Below, piece by piece: positions 35,011-45,032 of a DNA stretch of 64,000 nucleotides (position 1 is its first letter; every line of letters starts with the position of its first letter). The DNA lies in contig CP065161.1 in the NCBI GenBank assembly GCA_015693905.1, forward strand, positions 1,967,001-2,031,000, in the 5' to 3' direction. The notes under the pieces were generated by a model, which made no database searches, had not been told where the DNA came from, and saw nothing but the letters and a program-made list of their open reading frames with translations. The stretch is from Rhodobacterales bacterium HKCCA1288. Its GTDB lineage: Bacteria; Pseudomonadota; Alphaproteobacteria; Rhodobacterales; Rhodobacteraceae. The position numbers and the translations under genes were made by a program.

Positions 35011-37985
35011 TCTGGGTCAGCCTCCTGTGGTGGAAGCTCTGTTTCGTCCCATTCCCCGTAGCGTGCGAGGTGATCATAATCGCCGTCAAAATTCTGATCA
35101 AACACAGCGCGCCGCGAGATATAGCCTTTGTCGGGCGACTGATAGGCGCGGATGAGTGTCAGGAAGCTTTCATACATGCCGCGCAGATCATCTGCAGTGA
35201 TGTAATCGCTGCCATCTGATTGTTTCCCAAGTGCAAGATAGCCATGCCCTGCAACGGTTTCAGGTTTGCCCGTAAAAGCGCCCGCTTCGGCCATCAAAGC
35301 CTCAAGCCAAAGTTGCTTCGTAAAGTTCGCTTCTTGCTTGGGCGTTGGAGCGGATCCTGTCTTATAGTCGTAAATCCATAAATTCCCGTTTTGATCGCGG
35401 TCAATTCGATCTGCACTGCCTGTGAGGGTGAAATCAATTTCGGCAATCGGCCAAGATCCTTTGGCCTCAAGCAATTCAGGGGTTTGGGTTTGGCGCCGCT
35501 TCGCTTCTCCTTCAAGAAACCAATCGGCGAATTTAACGACTCTGGCGCGCCACATCCGTTGGGCCGAGGGCCATGGGACATCTGTGGCGAATACCTCATC
35601 GGCCAAGGTCAAAAGGTTTGTTCGGGCGGATGTCAGGTCGCTGAAATCTTCGGCACTGCGGCATTGGTCAACGAAGCGTTCCAACACGCGGTGCAGCGCG
35701 GTTCCCCGATCTGCGGCACTGGGCAGGGCGTTTAATTCGCCCAATTTATAAAGACCCAATACATAGCGGGCGTAAATCGCATAAGGGTCGCGCACGAGGG
35801 TCTCTATGCGCGTCACCGAAAGGGATTTTGGTCGCGCATCGGCGGGGGGCTTTGGGGCAGGTCGTTTGGCGCGTGGCTTTAGGTCTTGTGCCTCTGGTTT
35901 GTCGATCTCTGCGGCAAGGCTTAACCAAAACGCGCCCCGTTCGGTCATTTCCCTCAAGGCCGTGCGGCTTGCATCGCTGCTGCCACGAAGGAGGTTCACC
36001 AAGCGGTTGAGCCATCGGGACGGGATGGTGGCGGACTCTGCATCGCGTTTGGCGCGGGTGAGCCAAACTTCCTGCGCGCCGAGTGCCTGTTGGAAATCAT
36101 GCGCGGCAAGGCCGATGCGCCGATCTGGGAGGCGCAACCCCGCCTCAGCCCGCATGGCGCGATTAAGCCATGGATCAGCGCCGCTTGAATTGGGCCAAAC
36201 CCCTTCGTTCAGCCCTGCAAGGATTAAAAGATCTGCGCCTTGCACCCGCGCCTCCATCGGCCCCCAGATCAACAGATCTGCATGTGGTCGAACGGGGTTG
36301 CGCAAAAGGGCCTCGCTGAGGATGCCAGAAAAGAGGTCACGATAATCACGCAAGCTCACTGCGCCTGCGGCATCGGCTTCTTCGCCTAAGCGGTTCATCA
36401 GGCGTAGCGCCTCTTCGCCCGCATTTTGGCGCCAAAGTGCGCCCGATGCTTCGGCCTCGGTTGTGGCCTGAGGGCCCGCTGCCAAACGCTCGGCCCAGGC
36501 GATATGGGCGCGCACGAACTCAACCATCGCACCCGATTGTGGCAACACGGGCCGATCTATCAATTCGCGGCAAACCCAGTCCGCCCAGATCATCAGGTCT
36601 GGATCATCGGTTTGCTTCGCTGCCCAATCCATAATCTGAGATCGTTTTGGGAACGCCCACAGACACCGCCGCATCTTTTGTTCTAGCTCACGGGTGCGGC
36701 GCAGATGCGCGCCCCGATCTTCGCCGCCAGAATGACAAAGGGGGTGTTTGAGCATGATCAACAACTGCTCGCCCGTTAAAGGCGCAAGCATTAGATCACT
36801 GACATGGCGCAAGAAGCGCCCCGTTGCCGTTTCCCCCAAGGGCACGCCCGCAGAATCGTCAGGATAGAGCGACCATCTGGCAAGAATGGCACAGGCCTGA
36901 CGCACCAAAATCCGATCAGGGCATATTAACGCGACCCGTTTCTCCGCCTCGATGGCGTGACGCAGTCCGAGGGCGATGCTCATCGCCTCCTCGCGCGGGG
37001 TTTCAGCTTCAATCAAGGTTACATCGCGCAGAGCGCCTTGGGGATCGCTAAGTTTTGGCCCTTCCTCAAGCCATTGATCCGTTTGTGGGGCAGGTCTTAG
37101 GGCAAGGGATACAAGGCGATTGCGGTTTTCATTATGGGGCGTGGTTTCAATCCAACGGGGGATTTCCCAAGGGTTCACATTCAAGTCATGCGCAAATTTC
37201 GCCAATCGGTATTGCGGATGGTCTTGCCCCGTCAGGCCGCCCGTGGGGCCATCGCCCGACAAAAGCGCCTGCCAAATGTCATGCGGCAGATCATAATCCA
37301 ATCCTGGCAGAACCACCGCGCCGTGATTAAGCCCTGCAACCGCCTTCATCAGACGCGCGGTGGCCCCGCGTGACCCTGTTGAACCCGCAATAATCACGGG
37401 ATGGTCAGGTGGGTTGTCCTGCCAATGTTGCGCTAAACGATCAATCAAACTGCTTTGGCGTGCAGCTTGGGTGAGCAGCTCGGGGTTGTCCTCAAAATAG
37501 TGCCGCAGGATTTTGATGAACTCTAGATTGCGCTGCCAATGTTCTGAATGTCCTTCGACATTCAGACGCTCTAGCACCTCGGGCGCGACTCGTTCTTCGT
37601 GCATTTCGGCCAATAAATCGGCAAGGCTATCGGCAAGCGACCAGATCGAGGCACGCGGTGCTAAATCAGGGGCTGCATCCAAAAGTCGCCCGACCAGTTG
37701 CGCCAAATGCAAACGCAGCCGCAAATCTGAGGCAGGTTGTGCCATACCACCCAAATCAGGCAGATGCGCCATGGCCTCGAAGGGCCGAATGCGGGGCAAA
37801 AACGCCGCCTCTTTGCGCAGATATTGGGCGCGCAGATTTCGTTCCATTCGGGCGGAGTTCACCCAAATTTCCACGTGCGCAATCGCCTCGGGTGGTTGCC
37901 CTGCAAGCCGTGCGTTCAGCCCTGCAATCAATGCTGAGGTAAACTCTACCCCGATGGGGGTGGCAAAGAGGCTTCTCCCGCTCAT
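35007..37985 (-). CDS. addB: Double-strand break repair protein AddB
   Basis: 992 residues from ATG 37985, which overlaps the TGA of the upstream gene (ATGA); upstream in-frame codons are not family-like. It is an inactivated helicase-like subunit with a C-terminal PD-(D/E)XK nuclease: TGSADRIDRD and WIYDYKTGSAPTPKQ carry the acidic residues and lysine. N-terminal signature RSLFATPIGVEFTSAL. Partner of AddA; both lie on one transcript with the cell-wall and tsaE genes. Confidence 0.95.
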   Translation of the reverse strand: MSGRSLFATPIGVEFTSALIAGLNARLAGQPPEAIAHVEIWVNSARMERNLRAQYLRKEAAFLPRIRPFEAMAHLPDLGGMAQPASDLRLRLHLAQLVGRLLDAAPDLAPRASIWSLADSLADLLAEMHEERVAPEVLERLNVEGHSEHWQRNLEFIKILRHYFEDNPELLTQAARQSSLIDRLAQHWQDNPPDHPVIIAGSTGSRGATARLMKAVAGLNHGAVVLPGLDYDLPHDIWQALLSGDGPTGGLTGQDHPQYRLAKFAHDLNVNPWEIPRWIETTPHNENRNRLVSLALRPAPQTDQWLEEGPKLSDPQGALRDVTLIEAETPREEAMSIALGLRHAIEAEKRVALICPDRILVRQACAILARWSLYPDDSAGVPLGETATGRFLRHVSDLMLAPLTGEQLLIMLKHPLCHSGGEDRGAHLRRTRELEQKMRRCLWAFPKRSQIMDWAAKQTDDPDLMIWADWVCRELIDRPVLPQSGAMVEFVRAHIAWAERLAAGPQATTEAEASGALWRQNAGEEALRLMNRLGEEADAAGAVSLRDYRDLFSGILSEALLRNPVRPHADLLIWGPMEARVQGADLLILAGLNEGVWPNSSGADPWLNRAMRAEAGLRLPDRRIGLAAHDFQQALGAQEVWLTRAKRDAESATIPSRWLNRLVNLLRGSSDASRTALREMTERGAFWLSLAAEIDKPEAQDLKPRAKRPAPKPPADARPKSLSVTRIETLVRDPYAIYARYVLGLYKLGELNALPSAADRGTALHRVLERFVDQCRSAEDFSDLTSARTNLLTLADEVFATDVPWPSAQRMWRARVVKFADWFLEGEAKRRQTQTPELLEAKGSWPIAEIDFTLTGSADRIDRDQNGNLWIYDYKTGSAPTPKQEANFTKQLWLEALMAEAGAFTGKPETVAGHGYLALGKQSDGSDYITADDLRGMYESFLTLIRAYQSPDKGYISRRAVFDQNFDGDYDHLARYGEWDETELPPQEADPE

Positions 37986-39661
37986 GTGAGGGCGACCTTT
38001 TCGGTGGCAAGCAATTCTTCTGCTGACGTGATCCCCTCTGGATGCCCAACATCGGCCCATCCGCCCTGATGGATGACACCAAATAGCCTTCCCTCTCGCG
38101 CAAGGGTTTCCCACAGCATCCGAAGGCCGAACTTGGGGATATCCATGGCGGCGATTGGTGCGGTCTTTAGGATTTGTGCGCCTGTGAACACATAGGGCTT
38201 TTGGGGGTCGTCAAACAAAATCCGCCCCGATGCATCAAGGCCCAAGTCACCATCCCCCTGACGGCCTGTGGCCTTGTCCCGTGGGATGAGCAGCATCAGC
38301 GCATCCATTTCTGTGGGCCGCCAAGCAGCAGATAGCGTGGCAAAGGGGTTTGGGCCCGTCCAAACATTGTCAGAATTCAGTGTAAAAATCGCAGTATCCG
38401 AGAAGTAGCGCAGGGCATGGCGAATACCGCCGCCTGACTCCAAAATCTCTGGCTGCTCTTCGCTGAGTATAACCTCGTCTTTGCGCAGATGGTGGCGCAT
38501 TTGATTGGCGTGATAATGGGTGTTGATCACGCATGGCGCGGCATGCCCCGCGCGCGCAACATCAAGCGCATGGTCAATCAAGGCCCGTCCCGCCACCCGC
38601 AGCAACGGCTTTGGCGTGGTTTTGGTTAACGCCCCCATACGCGTGCCAAACCCTGCGGCCATGATCATTGCACCGCGGGGGGCGTGATCGGCGTTGGATT
38701 GCAGATAATGCGCGCAGATCGCACGCGCTGTTGTGGCCAAAGGCGCAAGCGTTGGATGGTCTAAAGCGCGAAGAATATGGGCGGCAACCCGTGGCATATG
38801 CCGCAGATACCCTGTTTTCCCTGTCCGCGCGAGGCGGCGGAACAGCCCCAAAATACGGAAGTTGCGTTGCAGCGAGAGCAGGCTTGTCCTCAGGATCATA
38901 TCATCTTCGCTGATGTTCAAAATATGCGCATGATCGCGGATCAATGTGGTGCGCAATTCCAGCGACAGATCGCGGCGTGCATCATCAATCAGCGAGACAA
39001 GATCATAGCCTTTGGGGCCGCAGAGTGCGTCTTGAAAATCAATCACGCCCGCACGTTGCAGCCCTGTACGGTCAGGTAGCCAAATCAGATTTCCCGCATG
39101 GAAATCGCGCAACACCGTCACAGGCACGCCCCGCAAGATCCATGTTGAAAGGCCTTGCAGGTCGTTTTGAAAGGCGGCTTGTTCAGATTTCAGCGCGTGA
39201 TCTTCGGGTAATTCTTCAAAGGTGACTGCGGTCAATCGCGCCAATTCAGCGGCGGCCAAAATGGGTAACCCACCCATTGCGCCCGTCCGCGCCAAAACCG
39301 CCAAAAGATCATGCGCGGTGCGATAAATCTCAACCTCATGGGTCAGGCCTTGATCCAAAATTGCGCTGTAGGTTTGATCACCAAAATCCTCAACCAAGAG
39401 GAAACCTGCATCAGCATCTTCGCCAAAAACTGTGGGCGCCGACAAGCCCAAGCCGCGCAAATAGGCGGCCACATCGCGAAACGCTGCTTGGCTTTTGATT
39501 TCGCTCTTGGGCGTCTGCATCAGAACCGCACTATAGTCGTCTGTGAGATGCAGGCGGGTATAGTTGCGCGCCGAAGCATCGCCTGCAACTGGGCTTGGCT
39601 TGGCCATGCCCCATCCCATGCGGTCGAGAAAAGCGCGTGCCTCTGGTGAGAGCGTGGTCAT
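37982..39661 (-). CDS. Fused sugar kinase-nucleotidyltransferase (AmgK-MurU type)
   Basis: 559 residues in one frame. Residues 1 to about 322 form an aminoglycoside-phosphotransferase-like kinase (ITSALVGEDSG-like GDASARNYTRL, catalytic VTVLRDFHAGNLIWL at 181-195, metal VIDFQDAL at 206-213), the AmgK anomeric MurNAc/GlcNAc kinase type. From about 331 a sugar-phosphate nucleotidyltransferase begins (MAAGFGTRMG, TKTTPKPLL, FTLNSDNVW), the MurU type. Together they would turn recycled MurNAc into UDP-MurNAc, bypassing early murein synthesis. These are normally two adjacent genes. Starts within the tsaE stop (ATGA). Confidence 0.85.
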   Translation of the reverse strand: MTTLSPEARAFLDRMGWGMAKPSPVAGDASARNYTRLHLTDDYSAVLMQTPKSEIKSQAAFRDVAAYLRGLGLSAPTVFGEDADAGFLLVEDFGDQTYSAILDQGLTHEVEIYRTAHDLLAVLARTGAMGGLPILAAAELARLTAVTFEELPEDHALKSEQAAFQNDLQGLSTWILRGVPVTVLRDFHAGNLIWLPDRTGLQRAGVIDFQDALCGPKGYDLVSLIDDARRDLSLELRTTLIRDHAHILNISEDDMILRTSLLSLQRNFRILGLFRRLARTGKTGYLRHMPRVAAHILRALDHPTLAPLATTARAICAHYLQSNADHAPRGAMIMAAGFGTRMGALTKTTPKPLLRVAGRALIDHALDVARAGHAAPCVINTHYHANQMRHHLRKDEVILSEEQPEILESGGGIRHALRYFSDTAIFTLNSDNVWTGPNPFATLSAAWRPTEMDALMLLIPRDKATGRQGDGDLGLDASGRILFDDPQKPYVFTGAQILKTAPIAAMDIPKFGLRMLWETLAREGRLFGVIHQGGWADVGHPEGITSAEELLATEKVALT

Positions 39662-40188
39662 GGATACCTCTCGGCCAAGGCGCAAAGTTGCGGAAGTTTG
39701 GGATGATCTTGGGACGCACAGAGCCTGATATGCCGCTGATCAGGCGCGCTTTGGTCATAGAGGAACGAAAGCCAGATTGTGCGCGTTGGCAGATCGGCTA
39801 TCATCCGTTCGGGCCATTCGATCAGGCATATTTCGGTTTCAAACGCATCTATAAGGCCCAACTCATCCACATCACGCGGATCACCGAGGCGATACAGATC
39901 AACATGCCAAATCTCACAGGGGCAGGCCTCATAGATTTGCACCAGCGTAAAACTTGGGGAGGGGATGTCCTCCACGCGTCCGATTTGCGCGAGTCGGGTT
40001 CGGATCACCCCACGCGCGAAATGGGTTTTACCTGCGCCAAGATCACCAGAAAGCGCCAAAACATCACCTGGCTCCAAAAGCGGCGCGAGGGCCTCTGCAA
40101 ATTCTGACATGGCTTCGGGCGAAGCCAAGCGCAGATGCGCATGGCAAGGTGGTAAATCAGAGAGGGGTGCAGCGGATCCATCAGACAT
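39658..40188 (-). CDS. tsaE: tRNA threonylcarbamoyladenosine biosynthesis ATPase TsaE
   Basis: 176 residues. TsaE is the P-loop ATPase that supports the TsaB-TsaD complex in making t6A37 of ANN-decoding tRNAs. Walker A reads LSGDLGAGKTHFARG, and IPSPSFTLVQIYE, WHVDLYRLGDP and LIEWPERM are family segments. It has an N-terminal extension of about 25 residues and an ending longer than the E. coli protein. Partner tsaD is at 49537-50628 in this window. Confidence 0.95.
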   Translation of the reverse strand: MSDGSAAPLSDLPPCHAHLRLASPEAMSEFAEALAPLLEPGDVLALSGDLGAGKTHFARGVIRTRLAQIGRVEDIPSPSFTLVQIYEACPCEIWHVDLYRLGDPRDVDELGLIDAFETEICLIEWPERMIADLPTRTIWLSFLYDQSAPDQRHIRLCASQDHPKLPQLCALAERYP

Positions 40189-40252
40189 TGCGCCAAGTTT
40201 ACAAGGGATCAGACGGGGCGCAAGCCATAGAGAAGGGATCGGCCTTCGATAT

Positions 40253-41972
40253 TTACCCGTTTTGTGATGTGGCGTAATTCATCAGCATTGTGATTGGTGA
40301 CGTTGCCCGTGTCTCGGTACTGGGCTCAACCGCCTGTGGGGGTGGGGGGCGTTGCCCTGATTTTTGCAGACTCGTGCGGAATTTTATCATCGTGCGCCCC
40401 GATTTCAGGGGCGTGAGATAGATATTGAGCCGTCTGCCATCCGACATCCAGACCACATCACTCATGCTAGAGCGCACTTCGCCTTGCGCCTGTGTCATGG
40501 TTTGGCGCAACTCCTCCCAGACAAGATGCGGCAGACAGCGCCCCTCCCAGATTTGGAGGGCTTGCGCAAAATCATCGCGCGTCAACCGCTCACGCGGGTC
40601 ATCTTCCCACAGCATCGCATAGGCGGCGTTGGAAACCTCAAGCTCACCATTGCCATTGAAAATCGCAATTGCCTGTTCGTCATGATCCAAGGCGGATTGG
40701 TAGATCTCCATATCTGCGCGAAATTTTCGTGTAAGCGACATTTCCGAGCTTATATTCTCAAAGATCAGCGCAACCGCTCCATCAGGGTGGGGACGGCCCA
40801 AGACGCGAAAGCTTTGACCATCAGGTAGGTTCCAGATTTCTTCGTAATTGCCGTTTTCTGCGCCTTTTTCCAACGCGATCAGGCTTGAGCGCCACGCGCG
40901 GTAATCCCGTGGTTCTGGCATACGGCGGTTGTCACGCAATTGATCAAGAAATTCAAAGAGGCTGGGTCGCCCGCTAAGCCAACGGGGGTCAAGCGTGGAA
41001 AGCTCAACCAAGGCAGCGTTGAACAAGATTAATTCGCGCTTTCGGTCGAATATGGCCAAACCAACAGGCAGATGGGCAAAGGTTTTCGACAGGGTCTGAA
41101 CGAAGTTCCGCAAAGAGCGTTCTGCGGCGACAAGACGATTGCACGGCGTGGCGATATAGAGTGACCCATCTGTTGGCGGTTCCAATTCTGCGGTTTCACC
41201 TACGGGCGCGGTGCGATGTTGGCGCACCTCATACCACAATTTGCCATCAGGCCCTGTGCCCCCGCTGGGAGGATGGTCTGGCAGCAACCCAACGCGCGCT
41301 TTGTCCTCTTGTGCGCCGGCCTCGGCCAGACTGTCGCAGAACACATCGGGGATTGGCCATAACACCACCCCCGTTTCACCGCGCAAACGCTCGACAAGGT
41401 CAAAATAGGCGGCATTGGCCCAAATAATTTTCCCGTCCACGTCATGGCGCCAAATCGGATAGGGGTTTGCTTCCATAGCGTGGCGCAATGTTTTTGTTTC
41501 TTCTTGCAGGCGTTCAAGGCTGTCATGGTCAACAATGCTGCGCTGACCGCTATGGGTGAGCGGCGAGACAGTTATGGTGATCTGCCCATCTTCAAACCCG
41601 CCACTGAGCGAGATTTCATCTTGCCCCAATCGACCGATCAGCAGGAACCCCTCGCCATGGCGTGACAAACGATCCATCTTGCGGCGGATATCTGGGTGCA
41701 GATGCTCTAAGCCTAGGGCAAGATTGCGCCAAGCGCCTGCGCGATCCTCGGGATCGGCCAAATACCAATCAGTGGCTTCGACATCTGAAATCAGGTAATT
41801 TTCGCGAAACACATATTTCCGCATCGCATCTTGCGGGATGCGATCCATCCGCCCCCCCCAGTTTGCGACCTTGTTGCAAAATGACAAACTGAACCATCAG
41901 GCTGGCCACCAAAGCCGCCAAGAAGCTGACACCACCGACAATGAATAGCGGGTTTGCGCCGATTGCGGCCAT
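40253..41972 (-). CDS. Membrane-anchored PAS-domain protein, broken by a frameshift in a G8 tract
   Basis: The main frame (40253-41887) holds an N-terminal globular segment, two to three PAS-like repeats (YPIWRHDVDGKIIWANAAY; LPVGLAIFDRKRELILFNA; QAIAIFNGNGELEVSNAAY) and a C-terminal tail, with no kinase domain. An in-frame N-terminal membrane helix, IVGGVSFLAALVASLMVQF, is found only in another frame, starting ATG 41972 with GGTGAGGG before it. The two frames meet at an 8-G run (41852-41859); seven G would join them as ...LQQGRKLGGRMDRIP. Either a real mutation, a phase-variable tract, or a sequencing error. It lies beside regB; redox signalling is inference. Confidence 0.72.
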
Positions 41973-42130
41973 ACCCTCACCCCCCAGAGATGTGCATCGT
42001 CCAATTAATATTGGCGCGCTCACTGTTCAGAATGAACGCGCGCTGCGTGAAGGGCATAAACACCCCTTGGGGATAACACTGGGGATTAAATCTTAATATT
42101 CTGTTAATTATCGTAAATTTTGAGGGTTTT

Positions 42131-43555
42131 TCACGGAGAAAAAGGTTTGTTTTGTCCGAGGGGCGTATTTCGTTCCTCTTCAGACAAACAAATCCGCGAC
42201 TTTGGCCAAACAACCTCAACCACCGCGCCGCGCTTTGCGCCTTTTTCCGCCGCTGTCAGGAATGGGTCGCTGGAATTGCGAAAGCTAACCCGCGCGCCCG
42301 AACGCTCTAATAGGGTTTTGGCGATAAATAGGCCAAGTCCCATGCCTTCATACCCGACACGTTGCGGGCTGTTGGATTGTCTGGTGCGGCGGCGTAAAAA
42401 TGGATCGCCCAGCCTGCTTAACACCTCAGAGGGAAAACCCGCGCCATCGTCAATGACGCAAAGACGGATTTCGGCCAAATCCCATGTTGCCTCAATCCAG
42501 ACTGTCGCATTGGCAAAGTCTACCGCGTTTTGGACAAGATTGCGAAGGCCGTGGATGATTTCAGGCTTGCGATAGATCACAGGCGGGGCACTGTCCTCAT
42601 CGCCTACATCGGGTAGGGCGGGCGCCAGATCATAGAGCAGGTCAATACCCCGATCAGCATGGGGTTCCGCCGCTTCGCGGAGCACTTCGCCAAAGGGGGC
42701 GGATCGCATTTGCAAATCATCCTTGCCCGCACGCCCCATGGAATGAAGGATATCACGGCACCGATCCGCTTGGTCACGGATCAATTTTGCATCCTCGAAC
42801 AGATCGGGTCGGCTTGATAGCGCCTCGGCCAGTTCATCGGCCAATTCGCTAGAGACAAGTTTTATCGTGGCTAAGGGTGTGCCCAGTTCATGGGCCGCTG
42901 CAGCGACCACGCCCCCAAGATCGGTGAGCTTTTGTTCCCGCGCAAGGGCCATTTGCGTGGCCAAGAGAGCCTGATTCATCGAATGCGTCTCTTTGGTCAC
43001 GCGCCGCGCATAGGAGGATAGAAAGACGATGCCGATGACAATCGCAATCCAAAACCCAAGCAAGAAAAGCGGGGGGATTTGTAGAACTGATCCGTCCAAA
43101 CTGCGCAGTGGCACATGGTAAAAGGCCAAAACTGTAATCAAACCAATGGCAATCCCGCCAAGCATGACAGTTGAGCCTAGCGTCAGTGCGGTGGCCGAAA
43201 TGGTTACAGGCGCCAAGATCAACAAGGCGAAAGGATTGTTTAACCCCCCTGTCAGAAACAGCAAAAACCCCAGCTGTGTAAGGTCAAAAAGAAGGGTAAG
43301 CATCGCATCGCGATCAGACAATCTCTGGCTGCGTGGGAAAATAGCCATCGCGACAAGATTAGAGATGACACTCGCGCCAATGGCCAAAAAGCACAGGCCC
43401 AATTCCACCCGAAGGCCAATGAAATAGGCGGCAATTGCGACAGTGATCGTCTGGCCAATGATCGCCAACCAGCGCAACAGCAACAGCGTCTCTAATCGCA
43501 CCCAATCGCTGCGCGCATCATCGGCAAATAATCTTTGGGCGGGGTCTTTGGTCAT
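42131..43555 (-). CDS. regB: Redox-sensing histidine kinase RegB/PrrB/ActS
   Basis: 474 residues. Six hydrophobic helices with the quinone-site motif GGLNNPF at 103-109 lead to the dimerisation helix with the phosphorylated histidine 222 (AAAAHELGTPLATIKL). A cysteine at 266 (ADRCRDIL) sits where the redox-active Cys265 of R. capsulatus RegB is. The ATPase domain is complete, with GMGLGLFIAKTLLERSGA. It phosphorylates RegA to switch photosynthesis, respiration, nitrogen and carbon fixation genes on under low oxygen. Divergent from senC-regA. Confidence 0.96.
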   Translation of the reverse strand: MTKDPAQRLFADDARSDWVRLETLLLLRWLAIIGQTITVAIAAYFIGLRVELGLCFLAIGASVISNLVAMAIFPRSQRLSDRDAMLTLLFDLTQLGFLLFLTGGLNNPFALLILAPVTISATALTLGSTVMLGGIAIGLITVLAFYHVPLRSLDGSVLQIPPLFLLGFWIAIVIGIVFLSSYARRVTKETHSMNQALLATQMALAREQKLTDLGGVVAAAAHELGTPLATIKLVSSELADELAEALSSRPDLFEDAKLIRDQADRCRDILHSMGRAGKDDLQMRSAPFGEVLREAAEPHADRGIDLLYDLAPALPDVGDEDSAPPVIYRKPEIIHGLRNLVQNAVDFANATVWIEATWDLAEIRLCVIDDGAGFPSEVLSRLGDPFLRRRTRQSNSPQRVGYEGMGLGLFIAKTLLERSGARVSFRNSSDPFLTAAEKGAKRGAVVEVVWPKSRICLSEEERNTPLGQNKPFSP

Positions 43556-43648
43556 TGGGGCTTTCTGTCACAGTCGGGTGGGGATGAATTTCTGCGGGTC
43601 TCGCCATAGATTGCCCCACATGGGACTAACGCGGTGAAAGGCTGCTTC

Positions 43649-44332
43649 ATGACACGGTATTTTGCAATTGGTGCCTTTGCAATTCTCGTTCTGGTTTTGG
43701 GCGGGACAACGGCATTGATCTTGCAAGGGCGCTCGCCTTTGACATTGTTTCAACAACCAAGCGCGCTTGGCGGCGCGGGGCTTGTTCAAAACGAGGATGC
43801 CTATGCGCAATGCCGCTCAACCGTTATCGCGGGCGGGTCTGATACCATTGGCGGCCCGTTTGAATTGATCACCGAGGACGGCGCGTTGGTCACAAGTGAG
43901 TCGCTGATCACTGAGCCAACCTTGCTTTATTTTGGCTACACGTTTTGTCCTGATGTTTGCCCGCTGGACACGGTGCGCAATGCAGAAGTCGTGGATATTC
44001 TTGCCGCACGCGGTGAAGCCGTCTTGCCTGTTTTCATTTCAATTGATCCCAAGCGCGACACGCCCGAAAGGTTGCGCGAATTTACCGAAAACATCCACCC
44101 TGATATGATCGGCCTGACGGGGAGTGACGCACAAGTTGCCGCTGCAAGCCGTGCTTATCGCACCTATTACAACAGCCATGATGATGGGAGCGATCCATAT
44201 TATTTGGTGGATCATTCGACTTTTACCTATTTGGTGTTGCCTGATGCAGGGTTTGTCGAATTCTTCCGCCGCGATACCGCCCCTGCAGAGATGGCAGATG
44301 CGGTGCAGTGTTTCCTCGATGCAAGCAGCTAA
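43649..44332 (+). CDS. senC: SCO1/SenC family copper chaperone
   Basis: 227 residues from ATG 43649 preceded by GAAAGG. An uncleaved N-terminal membrane helix anchors it facing the periplasm. The copper ligands are TFCPDVCPLD and, later, the histidine in LVDHSTFTYLVLP. It helps deliver copper to cytochrome oxidase CuA. The 93 bp between regB and senC hold the divergent promoters; I see no confident RegA site. The gene is between regB and regA, as in Rhodobacter. Confidence 0.96.
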   Translation: MTRYFAIGAFAILVLVLGGTTALILQGRSPLTLFQQPSALGGAGLVQNEDAYAQCRSTVIAGGSDTIGGPFELITEDGALVTSESLITEPTLLYFGYTFCPDVCPLDTVRNAEVVDILAARGEAVLPVFISIDPKRDTPERLREFTENIHPDMIGLTGSDAQVAAASRAYRTYYNSHDDGSDPYYLVDHSTFTYLVLPDAGFVEFFRRDTAPAEMADAVQCFLDASS

Positions 44333-44471
44333 ACCTTTGCTTGCAAATCACTTTGCGTGGGTCATGGACATCGTGCATTTGACCCGCGCAGATTTTCTCC
44401 CTAATTAAGCTATACAGACCAATTTTGGCCGCCAGAGCCTTGGGCAGACTGGCTCCATGGGAGGAACGCCA

Positions 44472-45029
44472 ATGTCGCAAGAGCGCAGTTTACGGGATAT
44501 CGGGCCTGATAAGTCACTTCTCTTGGTGGATGATGACGAGCCGTTTCTGCGCCGATTGCAGCGCGCCATGGAAAAGCGTGGGTTTGAGGTTGAAGCCGCT
44601 GAAACTGTGACAGCAGGGAAAGCAATCGCGATGGCCCGCCCGCCTGCTTATGCGGTTGTCGATTTGCGGCTTGAAGATGGCAATGGCTTGGATGTTGTGG
44701 AAGCGCTCCGCGCGAAACGGCCCGATGCGCGGATTGTTGTTTTGACGGGTTATGGCGCGATTGCAACTGCGGTCGCTGCTGTAAAGATTGGCGCGACTGA
44801 TTATTTGTCGAAACCAGCGGATGCAAATGACATCACCGCCGCGCTTTTGGCCAGTGATGATGATCTCCCCCCACCGCCCGAAAACCCGATGAGTGCTGAC
44901 CGCGTGCGTTGGGAACATATTCAACGCGTTTATGAGCTCTGTGATCGCAATGTGTCCGAGACGGCACGGCGCTTGAATATGCATCGCCGCACGTTGCAAC
45001 GGATTTTGGCGAAGCGCAGCCCGAAGTAA
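44472..45029 (+). CDS. regA: Response regulator RegA/PrrA/ActR
   Basis: 185 residues from ATG 44472 (GGGAGGAACGCCA upstream). The receiver domain has SLLLVDDDEPFLRRL, phosphoacceptor Asp in VVDLRLEDGNG, and VLTGYGAIATAV with ATDYLSKPAD. A proline linker (DDLPPPPENP) leads to a Fis-type helix-turn-helix, CDRNVSETARRLNMHRRTLQ, identical in style to RegA/PrrA. It activates many redox-controlled promoters. hvrA, the next gene in R. capsulatus, is not present here. Confidence 0.97.
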   Translation: MSQERSLRDIGPDKSLLLVDDDEPFLRRLQRAMEKRGFEVEAAETVTAGKAIAMARPPAYAVVDLRLEDGNGLDVVEALRAKRPDARIVVLTGYGAIATAVAAVKIGATDYLSKPADANDITAALLASDDDLPPPPENPMSADRVRWEHIQRVYELCDRNVSETARRLNMHRRTLQRILAKRSPK

Positions 45030-45032
45030 GCC

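Noticed and set aside
43556-43648. RegA binding site between regB and senC
   Set aside because: A GCGGGTCTCGC segment vaguely resembles the consensus but is too degenerate to claim.
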